Position numbers and translations under genes: made by a program
In this document: positions 43,071 to 51,800 of the stretch, one piece after another
Numbering within the stretch: position 1 is the first letter of the stretch
Layout: each line of letters begins with the position of its first letter
Notes under the pieces: model-generated
Databases searched by the model: none
Told to the model about the DNA's origin: nothing
Seen by the model: only the letters and a program-made list of their open reading frames with translations
NCBI GenBank assembly: GCA_964403075.1
Contig: CAYOEV010000012.1
Coordinates: forward strand, 7,481-71,480
Direction: 5' to 3'
Length of the DNA: 64,000 nt
Source: CAYOEV01 sp964403075
GTDB lineage: Bacteria > Bacteroidota > Bacteroidia > Cytophagales > Cyclobacteriaceae

Positions 43071-43219
43071 TTCGATGAGTCAGTATGAGACGCCAAGATA
43101 AATCTAAATTCAGATTCCTGGCAGGGGTCATGCCGTCACCACTGCATAATTTTTATATTTACCTGCAAATCAGACCAAACATTCGCTCGAATAAGCCATT
43201 TAAAAAAAGATTATCCAAC

Positions 43220-45184
43220 ATGGAAAAACCATACATTGATGCCAACACACGCCTGCCGGAAATTACCGTAAAAGCCGTCTTACTGGGCGCCTTACTTTCC
43301 GTTGTCCTCTCTGCTGCCAATGCCTATTTTGGTCTTTTTGCCGGACTTACCGTCTCTGCATCCATCCCTGCTGCGGTGATATCTATGGCTGTGCTCAGGC
43401 TCTTTAAAACCTCGAATATTCTTGAAAATAACCTGGTACAAACGGCTGCTTCTGCTGGGGAATCATTGGCAGCTGGCGTCATTTTCACGATCCCGGCGTT
43501 AGTGATTATGGGCTACTGGCAGGAATTCAATTACATAGAAACCGTAATGATTGCGCTCTGTGGTGGGGTGTTGGGTGTACTGTTTACCATACCCTTGCGA
43601 AATGCACTCATCGTCAAGGAGAAATTGAAATTTCCCGAAGGAGTAGCAACAGCAGAAGTGCTTAAAACCGGAGAAGAAGGAGGGAAGTCTGTGAAATACC
43701 TGGTTTGGGGAGGTGTCATTGGCGGACTGTTCAAATTGGGTGATTCAGCTTTTAATCTGTGGAAAGGTATTTATGAGCAGGCGGCGCTGGTCAACCAAAA
43801 AGCATATTTTTATTTCAGTCTGAATTTATCCCCCGCCCTGGTGGCGGTAGGATACATTGTCGGATTAAATATTGCTTTTTTGGTGTTTTTGGGGGGTGTT
43901 ATTACCTGGTGGGTAGGGATGCCTATTTACATCGGTACTTATGGTTTTGATGCAGTTGCCCAGGAATTGGTGACCTTGGGTAAGTTTTCTTCTATCAGTG
44001 ACGTGACCGTAGACAATCTGGGTGATGCGTTGTGGAGTGCCAAAATGCGTTACCTGGGGGTGGGCGCCATGGTAGTGGGGGGGTTGTGGGCTTTGCTCAG
44101 CCTGACCAATTCACTAGGTGTGGCTTTTAAATCTGGATGGCAGGCATTCAAAAAAACCGGTGGAGCCGTCAAGGAAACATTGCGGACCGAGATGGACACG
44201 CCGATGTCGTGGGTGCTCATTGGAATTGGGGTATTGGTGGTACCTATTTTCATCATATATCTTGGGGTCATTGAGTCGGTATCCATCTCCATTACCATGG
44301 CGATCATTATGGTAATTGCGGGATTCCTCTTTAGCGCAGTTGCCGGTTATATGGCCGGACTTGTTGGTTCATCGAATAACCCAATCTCTGGAGTAACCAT
44401 TGCCACCATATTATCGGCAGCCTTACTTCTTTCAGCCTTGATGGGTACAGAAGGCGCCGTGAGTGGTGCTGCTGGTGCCATCTTAATTGGTGCCGTAGTT
44501 TGTTGCGCTGCAGCCATTGCTGGCGACAATATGCAGGATTTGAAGGCTGGGCATTTGTTGGGCGCTACGCCCTTCAAACAGCAAATTATGCAGATGGTTG
44601 GTGTGATTTCTGGTGCTGTGGCCATTCCCTTGGTACTGAATGCCCTGCTAATCGGTTACGGCATGGGCGCACCTACGCCCGAACAGCCCAATTCTTTGAC
44701 GGCACCTCAGGCAACCTTAATGCAAAGCGTAGCTACGGGTATTTTTGGTGCTGGTTTACCATGGATTCTGATCTATATCGGTGGTGGAATAGCTGTGGTC
44801 ATTATTGTCATCGATCTCTACCTAAAATCTGTAAATTCGGAATTTCGTATGCCGGTATTAGCGGTGGCTGTAGGACTATACCTGCCTTTTGAATTAGATT
44901 CTTCTATTTTCCTTGGAGGGGTGCTGGCTTGGTTGTTGAGTAGACAAACCAAGCATGCCAGTCATAAGGAAACGGCGGCGAACACAGGCCTTTTGCTGGC
45001 CTCAGGTTTAATCACCGGAGAGGCTTTAATGGGTATTGCCATTGCCATAACGATTGTGGCCGGCTATAGACTACCCGGGGCCTACGACTTGCCGGCGATA
45101 TACAACAATATTGGTTTAATCCTTCTGACGCTCGTCATGGTCTATGTGTACCAAAGCGTAGTTCGTGTATCAAAGCGGGGATAG
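43220..45184 (+). CDS. OPT-family oligopeptide transporter
   Basis: 654 residues from ATG 43220 (MEKPYIDANTRLPEITVKA); an ATG at 43085 would add 45 residues that do not look like the family. About 14-16 membrane helices. OPT signatures: TRLPEITVKAVLLGALLSVVLSAANAY at the start, FPEGVATAEVL in the middle and the NPISGVTIATI motif. Imports peptides or metal-chelate complexes with protons. A -7-like TATATTTA lies at 43154-43161. Confidence 0.93.
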   Translation: MEKPYIDANTRLPEITVKAVLLGALLSVVLSAANAYFGLFAGLTVSASIPAAVISMAVLRLFKTSNILENNLVQTAASAGESLAAGVIFTIPALVIMGYWQEFNYIETVMIALCGGVLGVLFTIPLRNALIVKEKLKFPEGVATAEVLKTGEEGGKSVKYLVWGGVIGGLFKLGDSAFNLWKGIYEQAALVNQKAYFYFSLNLSPALVAVGYIVGLNIAFLVFLGGVITWWVGMPIYIGTYGFDAVAQELVTLGKFSSISDVTVDNLGDALWSAKMRYLGVGAMVVGGLWALLSLTNSLGVAFKSGWQAFKKTGGAVKETLRTEMDTPMSWVLIGIGVLVVPIFIIYLGVIESVSISITMAIIMVIAGFLFSAVAGYMAGLVGSSNNPISGVTIATILSAALLLSALMGTEGAVSGAAGAILIGAVVCCAAAIAGDNMQDLKAGHLLGATPFKQQIMQMVGVISGAVAIPLVLNALLIGYGMGAPTPEQPNSLTAPQATLMQSVATGIFGAGLPWILIYIGGGIAVVIIVIDLYLKSVNSEFRMPVLAVAVGLYLPFELDSSIFLGGVLAWLLSRQTKHASHKETAANTGLLLASGLITGEALMGIAIAITIVAGYRLPGAYDLPAIYNNIGLILLTLVMVYVYQSVVRVSKRG

Positions 45185-45207
45185 CAACGGTTTATACAAC
45201 CATTTTT

Positions 45208-47337
45208 TTATGCGACTTTTGGAAGCCAGATAGTGAAGGTGGTTCCCACACCTTCTTGGCTGTAGAGGTCAATGTGGCCGTTCATTTCTTCAACAAAACG
45301 TTTCACAATGGCCATCCCCAAACCAGTGGATGACTCACTGCCGGTGGGCCTGTGACCAAGGGTCGTGAACTTGTGGAAGATCCTTTCCTGGTCAGCAGAA
45401 GAAATGCCAGGCCCTTCGTCGATGACCTGAACTGCTACTAACCCATTCTCTTCTTTGATCACTATCCGTACACTTTTCCCGGAATTTGAAAACTTGATGG
45501 CATTAGAAAGTAGGTTGTCAAAGGCCTGTCGAAAAAGATCTTCATCAGCTATGGCCATGAGGGATTCATTGTTGGGCGGATTGAGTTGAATATCTTTTTC
45601 TCTGGCATGAAATGAAAAGCTTTCCAAACTACTTTGTACGATGCTGTACAACAAGACGGGTTTTAAGGACTTATTGATTTTCATATGCTCTATGGCAGAA
45701 AGGTCCAGGATATTTTCAATCATTTTCACTGCACGATCTGAAGAATCATTGATGTACTGAAAGAATTTTTCCTGTTCATTTCTGGATAGCTCACTGGAAT
45801 GAATGAGTAGCTCGGTAAGCCCCTTGATCTGACCCAGCGGGTTTTTTAGGTCGTGTGCGACGGTACCAATGAGTGTGTTTTTCTCGTCATTCAATTGCTC
45901 CAGTCGCGTGTTGGTTTTATTCAGTGCATTATTTGCCTTGCGTTTCAAACGGTAATAGTGCCAAGTGATGAATACCACGAGCGTCAAGAACACCAGCGCC
46001 ACGACCATTAAGGTTTGAATGCGCTGTTGCTCAGTGATTTTCAGTAGAGCGGCCTGCTCTTTCCTAACGATACGCTCTCTTTCTTTGGTAAAGGCAAATT
46101 CGGCCTCCAGCCGGGCCAGATCCTGGTTCTTCTTTCTCGATGAGATTTCCATCTCTAACTTTCGTACACGTTCCAGATAGCTCAACGCAATGGCATCGTC
46201 CGCATTGGATCGGTGAAAGTGATACAAAGCACTCAGCACCTTCAGCAAAAGTGGCTGCCTCGCTAAACGTTCTGCAATGTTTAGAGCCTCCTTCAATGAC
46301 ACAAGTGCCGGACTAATCTGTCCTTCAAAAACCTGCATTTCTGCACGCACAATCAACGCCTCGGCCCGCTCGTCTTCATCGTCGCAGGACAGAAAAATAT
46401 TGAACTGTTCATTTAATAGCGTCCTTGATTTTTTAATAAAGCCGCATCTGAAATAAAGCGATGCCAAATCGGTTCGTAAACCTGGATTTTGACATGGTGT
46501 GGCAATTTTTCCGAGTAGCGCAAGCGATTTGTCGGCCTCTTCCAGCGCGCTGATCGTATCGCCCAAATCAAGGTAGATGTTGGCCAATGATTGGAGATCT
46601 TCTGCTTGAAATGTAAATACACCTAAATTTTTGTTCATAGAGATGGCTTGATTAAGGTCATCAATGGCTTTTGAGGTATCTCCAAATGCGAGTTTTACAG
46701 GAGCGAGAAACGAATAAGCCATGGCTTCAGATTGCCGATCGCTAAGTAGGCTGAATTTTTTTGCTGCGAGTGTGTAGTTGATGATGGCACTGTCTAAAAA
46801 GCCCAATTGCGCATTGATGAGACCCAGATTCATGTAGTTGCCAGCGATATTTCCCCGGTTGCCGATGGAATCTGCTCGCCGAAAGTATCGATTGGCCAGT
46901 CGAAAATTGCTGGTCGACCTGCTTAGCTCATTCTTATCGAAGGCAATTACTCCCAGTGTGTTGTACACATCGCCCATGACTTTGATTTCATCATGGGTCT
47001 GTGCCAGTTCCAAGGACTGCAGAGCATAGGCCTCGGCCTTATCCAACTGGCCTAATTTCTGATACCCGAGGCCTATATTTCGTAAGCACAACGCAGCACC
47101 GAACGGATAGTCAATAGACATAGACAATTCATAACCTTCTGTAGCCAGTTCAATGCTTTTTGTCGGGTCGATATTTCTGTAGGCAAAACATAAATCTGTG
47201 AGCACGTTTGCCCTTTCTTGTTCATTTGAAGCGTTGCTGAGGGCGCGATTTAAACTGTCGATACGCGCGTTTTGAGCAAATAGCTGTCCTGCTACGACCA
47301 GTAGTACCAAGAGCAATTGAAGCCGCCTTTTTTTCAT
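45208..47337 (-). CDS. TPR-sensor histidine kinase
   Basis: 709 residues: signal peptide (MKKRRLQLLLVLLVVAGQLFAQ), a periplasmic array of about six to eight TPRs (residues 30-390), a membrane helix (about 440-458) after a coiled coil, then HisKA (GTVAHDLKNPLGQIKGL) and HATPase (LLSNAIKFSNSG, VIDEGPGISSADQ, STGLGMAIVKRF). There is no receiver gene next to it, so it is an orphan kinase. Such kinases in Bacteroidota sense peptide or protein signals; the ligand is unknown. Convergent with OPT. Confidence 0.93.
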   Translation of the reverse strand: MKKRRLQLLLVLLVVAGQLFAQNARIDSLNRALSNASNEQERANVLTDLCFAYRNIDPTKSIELATEGYELSMSIDYPFGAALCLRNIGLGYQKLGQLDKAEAYALQSLELAQTHDEIKVMGDVYNTLGVIAFDKNELSRSTSNFRLANRYFRRADSIGNRGNIAGNYMNLGLINAQLGFLDSAIINYTLAAKKFSLLSDRQSEAMAYSFLAPVKLAFGDTSKAIDDLNQAISMNKNLGVFTFQAEDLQSLANIYLDLGDTISALEEADKSLALLGKIATPCQNPGLRTDLASLYFRCGFIKKSRTLLNEQFNIFLSCDDEDERAEALIVRAEMQVFEGQISPALVSLKEALNIAERLARQPLLLKVLSALYHFHRSNADDAIALSYLERVRKLEMEISSRKKNQDLARLEAEFAFTKERERIVRKEQAALLKITEQQRIQTLMVVALVFLTLVVFITWHYYRLKRKANNALNKTNTRLEQLNDEKNTLIGTVAHDLKNPLGQIKGLTELLIHSSELSRNEQEKFFQYINDSSDRAVKMIENILDLSAIEHMKINKSLKPVLLYSIVQSSLESFSFHAREKDIQLNPPNNESLMAIADEDLFRQAFDNLLSNAIKFSNSGKSVRIVIKEENGLVAVQVIDEGPGISSADQERIFHKFTTLGHRPTGSESSTGLGMAIVKRFVEEMNGHIDLYSQEGVGTTFTIWLPKVA

Positions 47338-47439
47338 TAGACTGGTTGGTTACAATCCATTTATGCTCAAAGAACGTATTTCCGCTGCTTTTTGCATAAA
47401 TGTGGAGAATGATTTAATTTCCATTAAACCAAACCTAAT

Positions 47440-47700
47440 ATGAAAGAAAGAATCTTCTCAGTTTTTCCTATTTCCATTGTCCTGGTCACAGCCACGGCAC
47501 AAGATGAAGTCTCCTCAAATCAGGAAGTATGGTTGTACATGCTCGTCCTGTTGGCCGCAACATTCGCACTCATTTTCTTAGTGCTGTACCTGGTGAAAAA
47601 ATTTGTTCGGATTAGCCCAGACGTAAAAGGCGAAGACGGATGGACTTCTGGTGGTACTTATGAAGGTGGACAGGTATCAGGTGCTTCAGCTAAATGGTAA
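47440..47700 (+). CDS. Small single-span membrane protein
   Basis: 86 residues: N-terminal signal-like segment (MKERIFSVFPISIVLVTATAQ) and a helix (about 30-53; VWLYMLVLLAATFALIFLVLYLVKKF). The tail is Gly/Ser-rich with Trp at its end (GGTYEGGQVSGASAKW). No family recognised. It lies 6 bp before the TPM-domain gene, so the two likely form one unit. Confidence 0.7.
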   Translation: MKERIFSVFPISIVLVTATAQDEVSSNQEVWLYMLVLLAATFALIFLVLYLVKKFVRISPDVKGEDGWTSGGTYEGGQVSGASAKW

Positions 47701-47706
47701 AAGATC

Positions 47707-48330
47707 ATGAGATACACATTCACAACAGAAGAACGAGCCGAAATGCAATCGGCCGTTAGATCCTTAGAGGTCAACACCGGAGGCGAACTCGTCACCTATT
47801 TTGTTCGGTCAAGTAATGACTATATGGAGGCATCCTGGAAAATATCGGCGCTTGCAGGCGTTTTGGGGAGTATTTTGGTCTTTTTCAGCCCCTCTTCAGG
47901 TGTGGGGATGAGTTTTGCGCTGGCGCTGGTCGTCATTGGATTCATTTTACCCTTGCTGTTTCCTGCCATTAAACGGCTGGCCATATCAGATGCTAAAATG
48001 AGAGGAGTGGTTCTCGGCAGGGCCAAAGATGCTTTTTTCGACGAAAAGGTAGGACATACTAAAAATCGGATCGGGATATTATTGTTCATTAGCCGCCTTG
48101 AAAGACAGGTGGTGGTGCTTGGTGATAAAGAGATCAGCAACAAGGTCGACTATGCAGATTGGTACCAGGTGGTCGGGTTGGTGAGCGAGGGAATCCAAAA
48201 CAAAAAAATTGGAGAAGGCATCGCACGCGCCATTCAACAATGCGAACGATTGCTTTTGGAGCATGGCTTCAAGGGGAATGGCGATGCGGAGGGCAATGAA
48301 CTAAGTGATGAGTTAAGGGAAATAAAATAA
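47707..48330 (+). CDS. TPM-domain membrane protein
   Basis: 207 residues. TPM_phosphatase-like domain split around two membrane helices (about 46-90): N-terminal FTTEERAEMQSAVRSLEVNTGGELVTYFVRSS, C-terminal RIGILLFISRLERQVVVLGDKEISNKV and a helical end. TPM proteins often sit beside LemA, but no lemA gene is here; the small membrane protein in front replaces it. Function unproven. Confidence 0.85.
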   Translation: MRYTFTTEERAEMQSAVRSLEVNTGGELVTYFVRSSNDYMEASWKISALAGVLGSILVFFSPSSGVGMSFALALVVIGFILPLLFPAIKRLAISDAKMRGVVLGRAKDAFFDEKVGHTKNRIGILLFISRLERQVVVLGDKEISNKVDYADWYQVVGLVSEGIQNKKIGEGIARAIQQCERLLLEHGFKGNGDAEGNELSDELREIK

Positions 48331-48506
48331 AACCAATGATTTGGTCATTAGTGAGATTTGATCATTAATAAATTGTACGCTAATTCCCTGGAAGACAGTA
48401 GTAGAAATGCGTTGGCTTTATGGGAATGATTCACAGCACTTTTTAAGTGCACACTGCGGTACGCTTTGAATTTTAAACTGAATTGTAGTATTGAGGTCAA
48501 CAACAC

Positions 48507-48538
48507 AAAAAAAACCCCGTCATCCATGACGAGGTTTT
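48507..48538 (-). terminator. Intrinsic terminator after groEL
   Basis: Stem AAAACCCCGTCAT / ATGACGAGGTTTT (13 bp with one G-U-type mismatch) followed by T8 on the minus strand, 22 nt past the groL stop. Strong and well placed; it ends the groES-groEL operon. Confidence 0.9.
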
Positions 48539-48559
48539 AATTATTTAAATGGTGCGAGA

Positions 48560-50194
48560 TTACATCATGCCGCCCATTCCACCGCCAGGCATGGCAGGAG
48601 GAGCTCCCGCATTTTCACTCTCGGGCTCATCTGCTACCACACACTCAGTAGTAAGAAGCAAGGCCGCAATGGATGCCGCATTTTCCAATGCCAATCGGGT
48701 CACTTTTGTGGGATCAATGATACCGGCATTGAACATGTTTACATATTCTCCAGTAGAGGCATTGAAGCCATAATCATCTTTTCCCGCAACTACGGCATTC
48801 ACTACCACAGAGGCCTCACCTCCGGCATTTTCAACGATGGTTCGAAGAGGGGACTGGATGGCCAATCGAATGATGTTTACACCAGTTTCCTGATCACCAT
48901 TGTCTGTTTTCACTTTGTCCAGTGAGTGGATGGCGCGAATGAGAGCAACTCCACCGCCAGCAACTACACCTTCTTGCACAGCAGCGCGTGTGGCGTGAAG
49001 CGCATCGTCTACGCGATCTTTCTTTTCTTTCATTTCCACCTCTGTGGCGGCGCCAATGTACAGAATAGCTACACCTCCTGACAGTTTGGCCAGTCTTTCC
49101 TGCAGTTTTTCTTTGTCGTAATCGGAAGTGGTATTCTCGATTTGTTGCTTTATTTGGTTGATGCGTCCCTCAATTTCCTCTTTTTTACCGGCACCATTGA
49201 CAATGATCGTATTGTCCTTGTCAATATTCACCTTCTCTGCACTACCCAAATAATCAAGTGTGGCATTTTCCAATTTGTATCCACGCTCTTCCGAGATTAC
49301 CGTACCACCTGTAAGCACTGCGATGTCTTCCAACATGGCTTTGCGTCGGTCACCAAAACCGGGCGCCTTCACAGCTGCAATTTTCAACGAGCCTCGGATT
49401 TTGTTGACCACCAAAGTAGCTAAAGCTTCACCTTCCACATCCTCGGAAATAATCAACAAAGGTTTTCCAGTCTGTGCGGTAGCCTCCAAAACAGGAAGAA
49501 GTTCCTTCATATTAGAAATCTTCTTATCGTAGATCAATATGTAAGGATTCTCCAACTCAGCTTCCATTTTGTCTGTGTTGGTTACGAAATATGGAGATTG
49601 ATAGCCGCGGTCAAACTGCATACCCTCTACCATTTTCACCTCTGTTTCTGTACCCTTGGCTTCCTCTACGGTGATCACTCCGTCCTTACCTACCTTGTCC
49701 ATGGCATCAGCAATCATCTTACCAATTTCAGCATCATTGTTAGCGGATACTGAAGCCACCTGAGAGATCTCATCTCCTGTAGATATTTCTTTGGATTGTT
49801 CACGGAGGTTTGCAACTACCGCATTTACTGCTTTGTCAATACCTCTCTTTAAATCCATCGGGTTGGCACCTGCTGCCACATTTTTAATACCATGACTGAA
49901 TATTGACTGAGCCAGGACGGTGGCCGTGGTGGTGCCATCACCTGCGTCATCGGCAGTTTTCGATGCCACTTCTTTGACCAACTGTGCACCCATATTTTCC
50001 ACAGGATCTTTCAATTCAATTTCCTTGGCTACAGATACACCATCTTTGGTCACTGTTGGCGCACCAAACTTCTTATCCAATATGACGTTTCGGCCTTTCG
50101 GTCCCAAGGTCACTTTTACCGCATCCGCAAGTATGTCAACTCCTTTTTTCAAGTTGTCACGAGCGATGTTTTCAAAAAATATTTCTTTTGCCAT
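48560..50194 (-). CDS. groL: Chaperonin GroEL
   Basis: 544 residues, normal length. Starts with AKEIFFENIARDNLKKGVDILADAVKVTLGPKGRNVILDKKFG and ends with the GGM repeat (PAMPGGGMGGMM). Contains the ATP site DGTTTATVLAQSI and the apical domain. It folds proteins in a double heptameric ring with GroES. Follows groS by 28 bp and ends at a strong terminator. Confidence 0.98.
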   Translation of the reverse strand: MAKEIFFENIARDNLKKGVDILADAVKVTLGPKGRNVILDKKFGAPTVTKDGVSVAKEIELKDPVENMGAQLVKEVASKTADDAGDGTTTATVLAQSIFSHGIKNVAAGANPMDLKRGIDKAVNAVVANLREQSKEISTGDEISQVASVSANNDAEIGKMIADAMDKVGKDGVITVEEAKGTETEVKMVEGMQFDRGYQSPYFVTNTDKMEAELENPYILIYDKKISNMKELLPVLEATAQTGKPLLIISEDVEGEALATLVVNKIRGSLKIAAVKAPGFGDRRKAMLEDIAVLTGGTVISEERGYKLENATLDYLGSAEKVNIDKDNTIIVNGAGKKEEIEGRINQIKQQIENTTSDYDKEKLQERLAKLSGGVAILYIGAATEVEMKEKKDRVDDALHATRAAVQEGVVAGGGVALIRAIHSLDKVKTDNGDQETGVNIIRLAIQSPLRTIVENAGGEASVVVNAVVAGKDDYGFNASTGEYVNMFNAGIIDPTKVTRLALENAASIAALLLTTECVVADEPESENAGAPPAMPGGGMGGMM

Positions 50195-50222
50195 TTTCTT
50201 TGTATTTGAGTTTTGAATTCGT

Positions 50223-50501
50223 TTAAATGATACCGTAAATGTCGGATTCTTTCATGATCAAGTAATCCGTTCCGTCGATAGTAATCTCCGTGCCGGAGTA
50301 CTTTCCATAAAGAACATGATCTCCACTTTTCACAGTCAACGGCTCATCTTTTTTGCCGTTACCAACAGCAACAATCTCTCCTCGCTGAGGTTTTTCTTTT
50401 GCGGTATCGGGAATAATGATACCGCTAGCGGTTTTTTCTTCGGCCGCAGCGGGCTCCACCAGAACCCTGTCGGCCAATGGTGTGAAATTGACTTTAGACA
50501 T
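50223..50501 (-). CDS. groS: Co-chaperonin GroES
   Basis: 92 residues, single GroES domain: FTPLADRVLVEPAAAEEKTASGIIIPD with the mobile loop, GEIVAVGNGKKDE, and ITIDGTDYLIMKESDIYGII. It forms the heptameric lid on GroEL. No CIRCE element is present upstream; instead several CTGACA/TGTCAG sequences are found. Confidence 0.97.
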   Translation of the reverse strand: MSKVNFTPLADRVLVEPAAAEEKTASGIIIPDTAKEKPQRGEIVAVGNGKKDEPLTVKSGDHVLYGKYSGTEITIDGTDYLIMKESDIYGII

Positions 50502-50574
50502 TTGTATTTAGTTTATGGATTAGTTGAACTTCTTATTCCTCACCATTATCACGAAATGTGCCAGTATCAATAAG

Positions 50575-50656
50575 CTGACATTTTTACAGTACTAGGCCTG
50601 ACAAAATCGTCCAAATATGCTTTTGACGCTTGCGGCTTGTCAGGTTTAATCTGACA
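50575..50656. promoter_or_regulatory. CTGACA/TGTCAG repeats between groES and the 50714 gene
   Basis: Four copies of CTGACA or its complement: 50575-50580, 50598-50603, 50638-50643 and 50651-50656. The last two form a perfect inverted repeat TGTCAG-N7-CTGACA. A related palindrome, TGACA-TTT-TGTCA, precedes miaB (56743-56755). They may be operators for a stress regulator; the binding protein is unknown. Confidence 0.45.
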
Positions 50657-50659
50657 TTC

Positions 50660-50690
50660 TTGCCTGAATTGTATCAAGAGGCTAATTTTT
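50660..50690 (+). promoter_or_regulatory. Bacteroidota-type promoter of the 50714 gene
   Basis: TTG at 50660-50662 and TAATTTTT at 50683-50690 (one mismatch to TAnnTTTG) with a 20-nt spacer, the usual arrangement for the primary sigma factor of Bacteroidota. The ATG follows at 50714. The inverted repeat at 50638-50656 ends just upstream. Confidence 0.55.
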
Positions 50691-50713
50691 AGGTTTAAAA
50701 ATTTTCAAAGTAT

Positions 50714-51418
50714 ATGGACAGACTGCATCATGACTGGTTGACCAAAGGTTTGATTGATTATGAATACAAAAAGTATTTGCTACTTGCTTACCTAAAAGAT
50801 GTGGCCGCAAAATTCGACGGAAAGGAGTTGTATCCCTTTCTTTCTGATTTGGTTTTTCATTTTCGAAATCTCAAAAAAGTACAAGACAGCAAAGAGTTGT
50901 TGTACGAATCATTCCCTCAGTCTTTGACAAAAGCAGACTTTAGGAAGTTGAAACTTGTTTATCGCCAAATGGTTAGTGATGACGAAGTAATCAAATGCCT
51001 GGAAGAGGTCATTCGATTTGCGTTGCCAAAAATTAAAGGTCTTATTGAAGAAGGTAAGGCACTTCATGAGTTTGTAGAAGCGCAAATGCATTTAGAACCA
51101 GTTGGCCTATTGCCTATTTACCGCAAAGAAGGGTATCTGTTTGTGGAGGCCCACTCGCATAATGTCTTTATCTATCGTTACCAGGTGACCATATTTGAAG
51201 GAGCTGATGAACGCTACCAAGGCATATCTACAACGCTTTTGGGTACGGAGAAACGGGCCTTTCAAACTTATTCACATCTTAAGTTGAAACTTATCCGTCA
51301 ACACAGGGATCTACCCAATCCAGCAACTTATCTGTTGACGGTGGAGTTGCCCTTCCCAATGGTCGAAACCTTACTGCCGGTGGCGAAGCGCAAATTGGTC
51401 AGTTCCCTTGCCGCGTAG
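50714..51418 (+). CDS. Protein of unknown function
   Basis: 234 residues, soluble, mixed helix and strand, with a basic, helix-rich N-terminal half (LDYEYKKYLLLAYLKDV-like start, KADFRKLKLVYRQMV) and a strand-rich C-terminal half (LFVEAHSHNVFIYRYQVTIFE). No domain recognised. It diverges from groES and its last 20 nt overlap the convergent secG gene, suggesting it is real and tightly packed. Confidence 0.78.
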   Translation: MDRLHHDWLTKGLIDYEYKKYLLLAYLKDVAAKFDGKELYPFLSDLVFHFRNLKKVQDSKELLYESFPQSLTKADFRKLKLVYRQMVSDDEVIKCLEEVIRFALPKIKGLIEEGKALHEFVEAQMHLEPVGLLPIYRKEGYLFVEAHSHNVFIYRYQVTIFEGADERYQGISTTLLGTEKRAFQTYSHLKLKLIRQHRDLPNPATYLLTVELPFPMVETLLPVAKRKLVSSLAA

Positions 51419-51797
51419 TATCGATCACTGCGTCTTCAAGAGGAAAATTTTGATCAGGTGCTTGATTGATAGGATCGGACTGGATGGAATCGGCATTGAA
51501 TCCCGGGATAGCTGAATTCTGTCCTCCTGCATTTTGCAAGTTTGGCGAGCTGGCTCCTTGGTCTTGTATCTGTGGTTGAATGAGGTTTGCTGCCACGGTA
51601 AGTACCAACACGGCTATGGCGAGACCCCATGTGGCTTTTTCAAGAAAATCACTGGTTTTTTTCACACCCATCAGTTGGCTGGTGCCAGATCCCCCAAATT
51701 GACTGGACAATCCACCCCCCTTGGGATTCTGCGCCAACACAACCAATACCAACAGTACGGCACACAGGATAATTAATACGATGAATGCGACGAACAT
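51399..51797 (-). CDS. secG: Preprotein translocase subunit SecG
   Basis: 132 residues: two membrane helices (about 3-22 and 55-75) around the SecG loop NPKGGGLSSQFGGSG, then an Asn/Gln/Asp-rich tail typical of Bacteroidota SecG. It assists SecYE in protein export. It is the last gene of the miaB-sigma54-lptE-TPR operon, 3 bp after the TPR gene. Its 3' end overlaps the convergent gene by 20 nt. Confidence 0.93.
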   Translation of the reverse strand: MFVAFIVLIILCAVLLVLVVLAQNPKGGGLSSQFGGSGTSQLMGVKKTSDFLEKATWGLAIAVLVLTVAANLIQPQIQDQGASSPNLQNAGGQNSAIPGFNADSIQSDPINQAPDQNFPLEDAVIDTTRQGN

Positions 51798-51800
51798 TGT

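Noticed and set aside
43085..43219. N-terminal extension of the OPT transporter from ATG 43085
   Set aside because: The extra 45 residues are basic and unlike the family; ATG 43220 gives the normal N-terminus and leaves room for a promoter.
45185..45213. Terminator after the OPT gene (GGTT-TATAC-AACC then T-run)
   Set aside because: The stem has only four base pairs, too weak to call although a T-run follows.
50502..50713. CIRCE (HrcA) element before groES
   Set aside because: No TTAGCACTC-N9-GAGTGCTAA sequence or close variant is present; only CTGACA-type repeats are seen.
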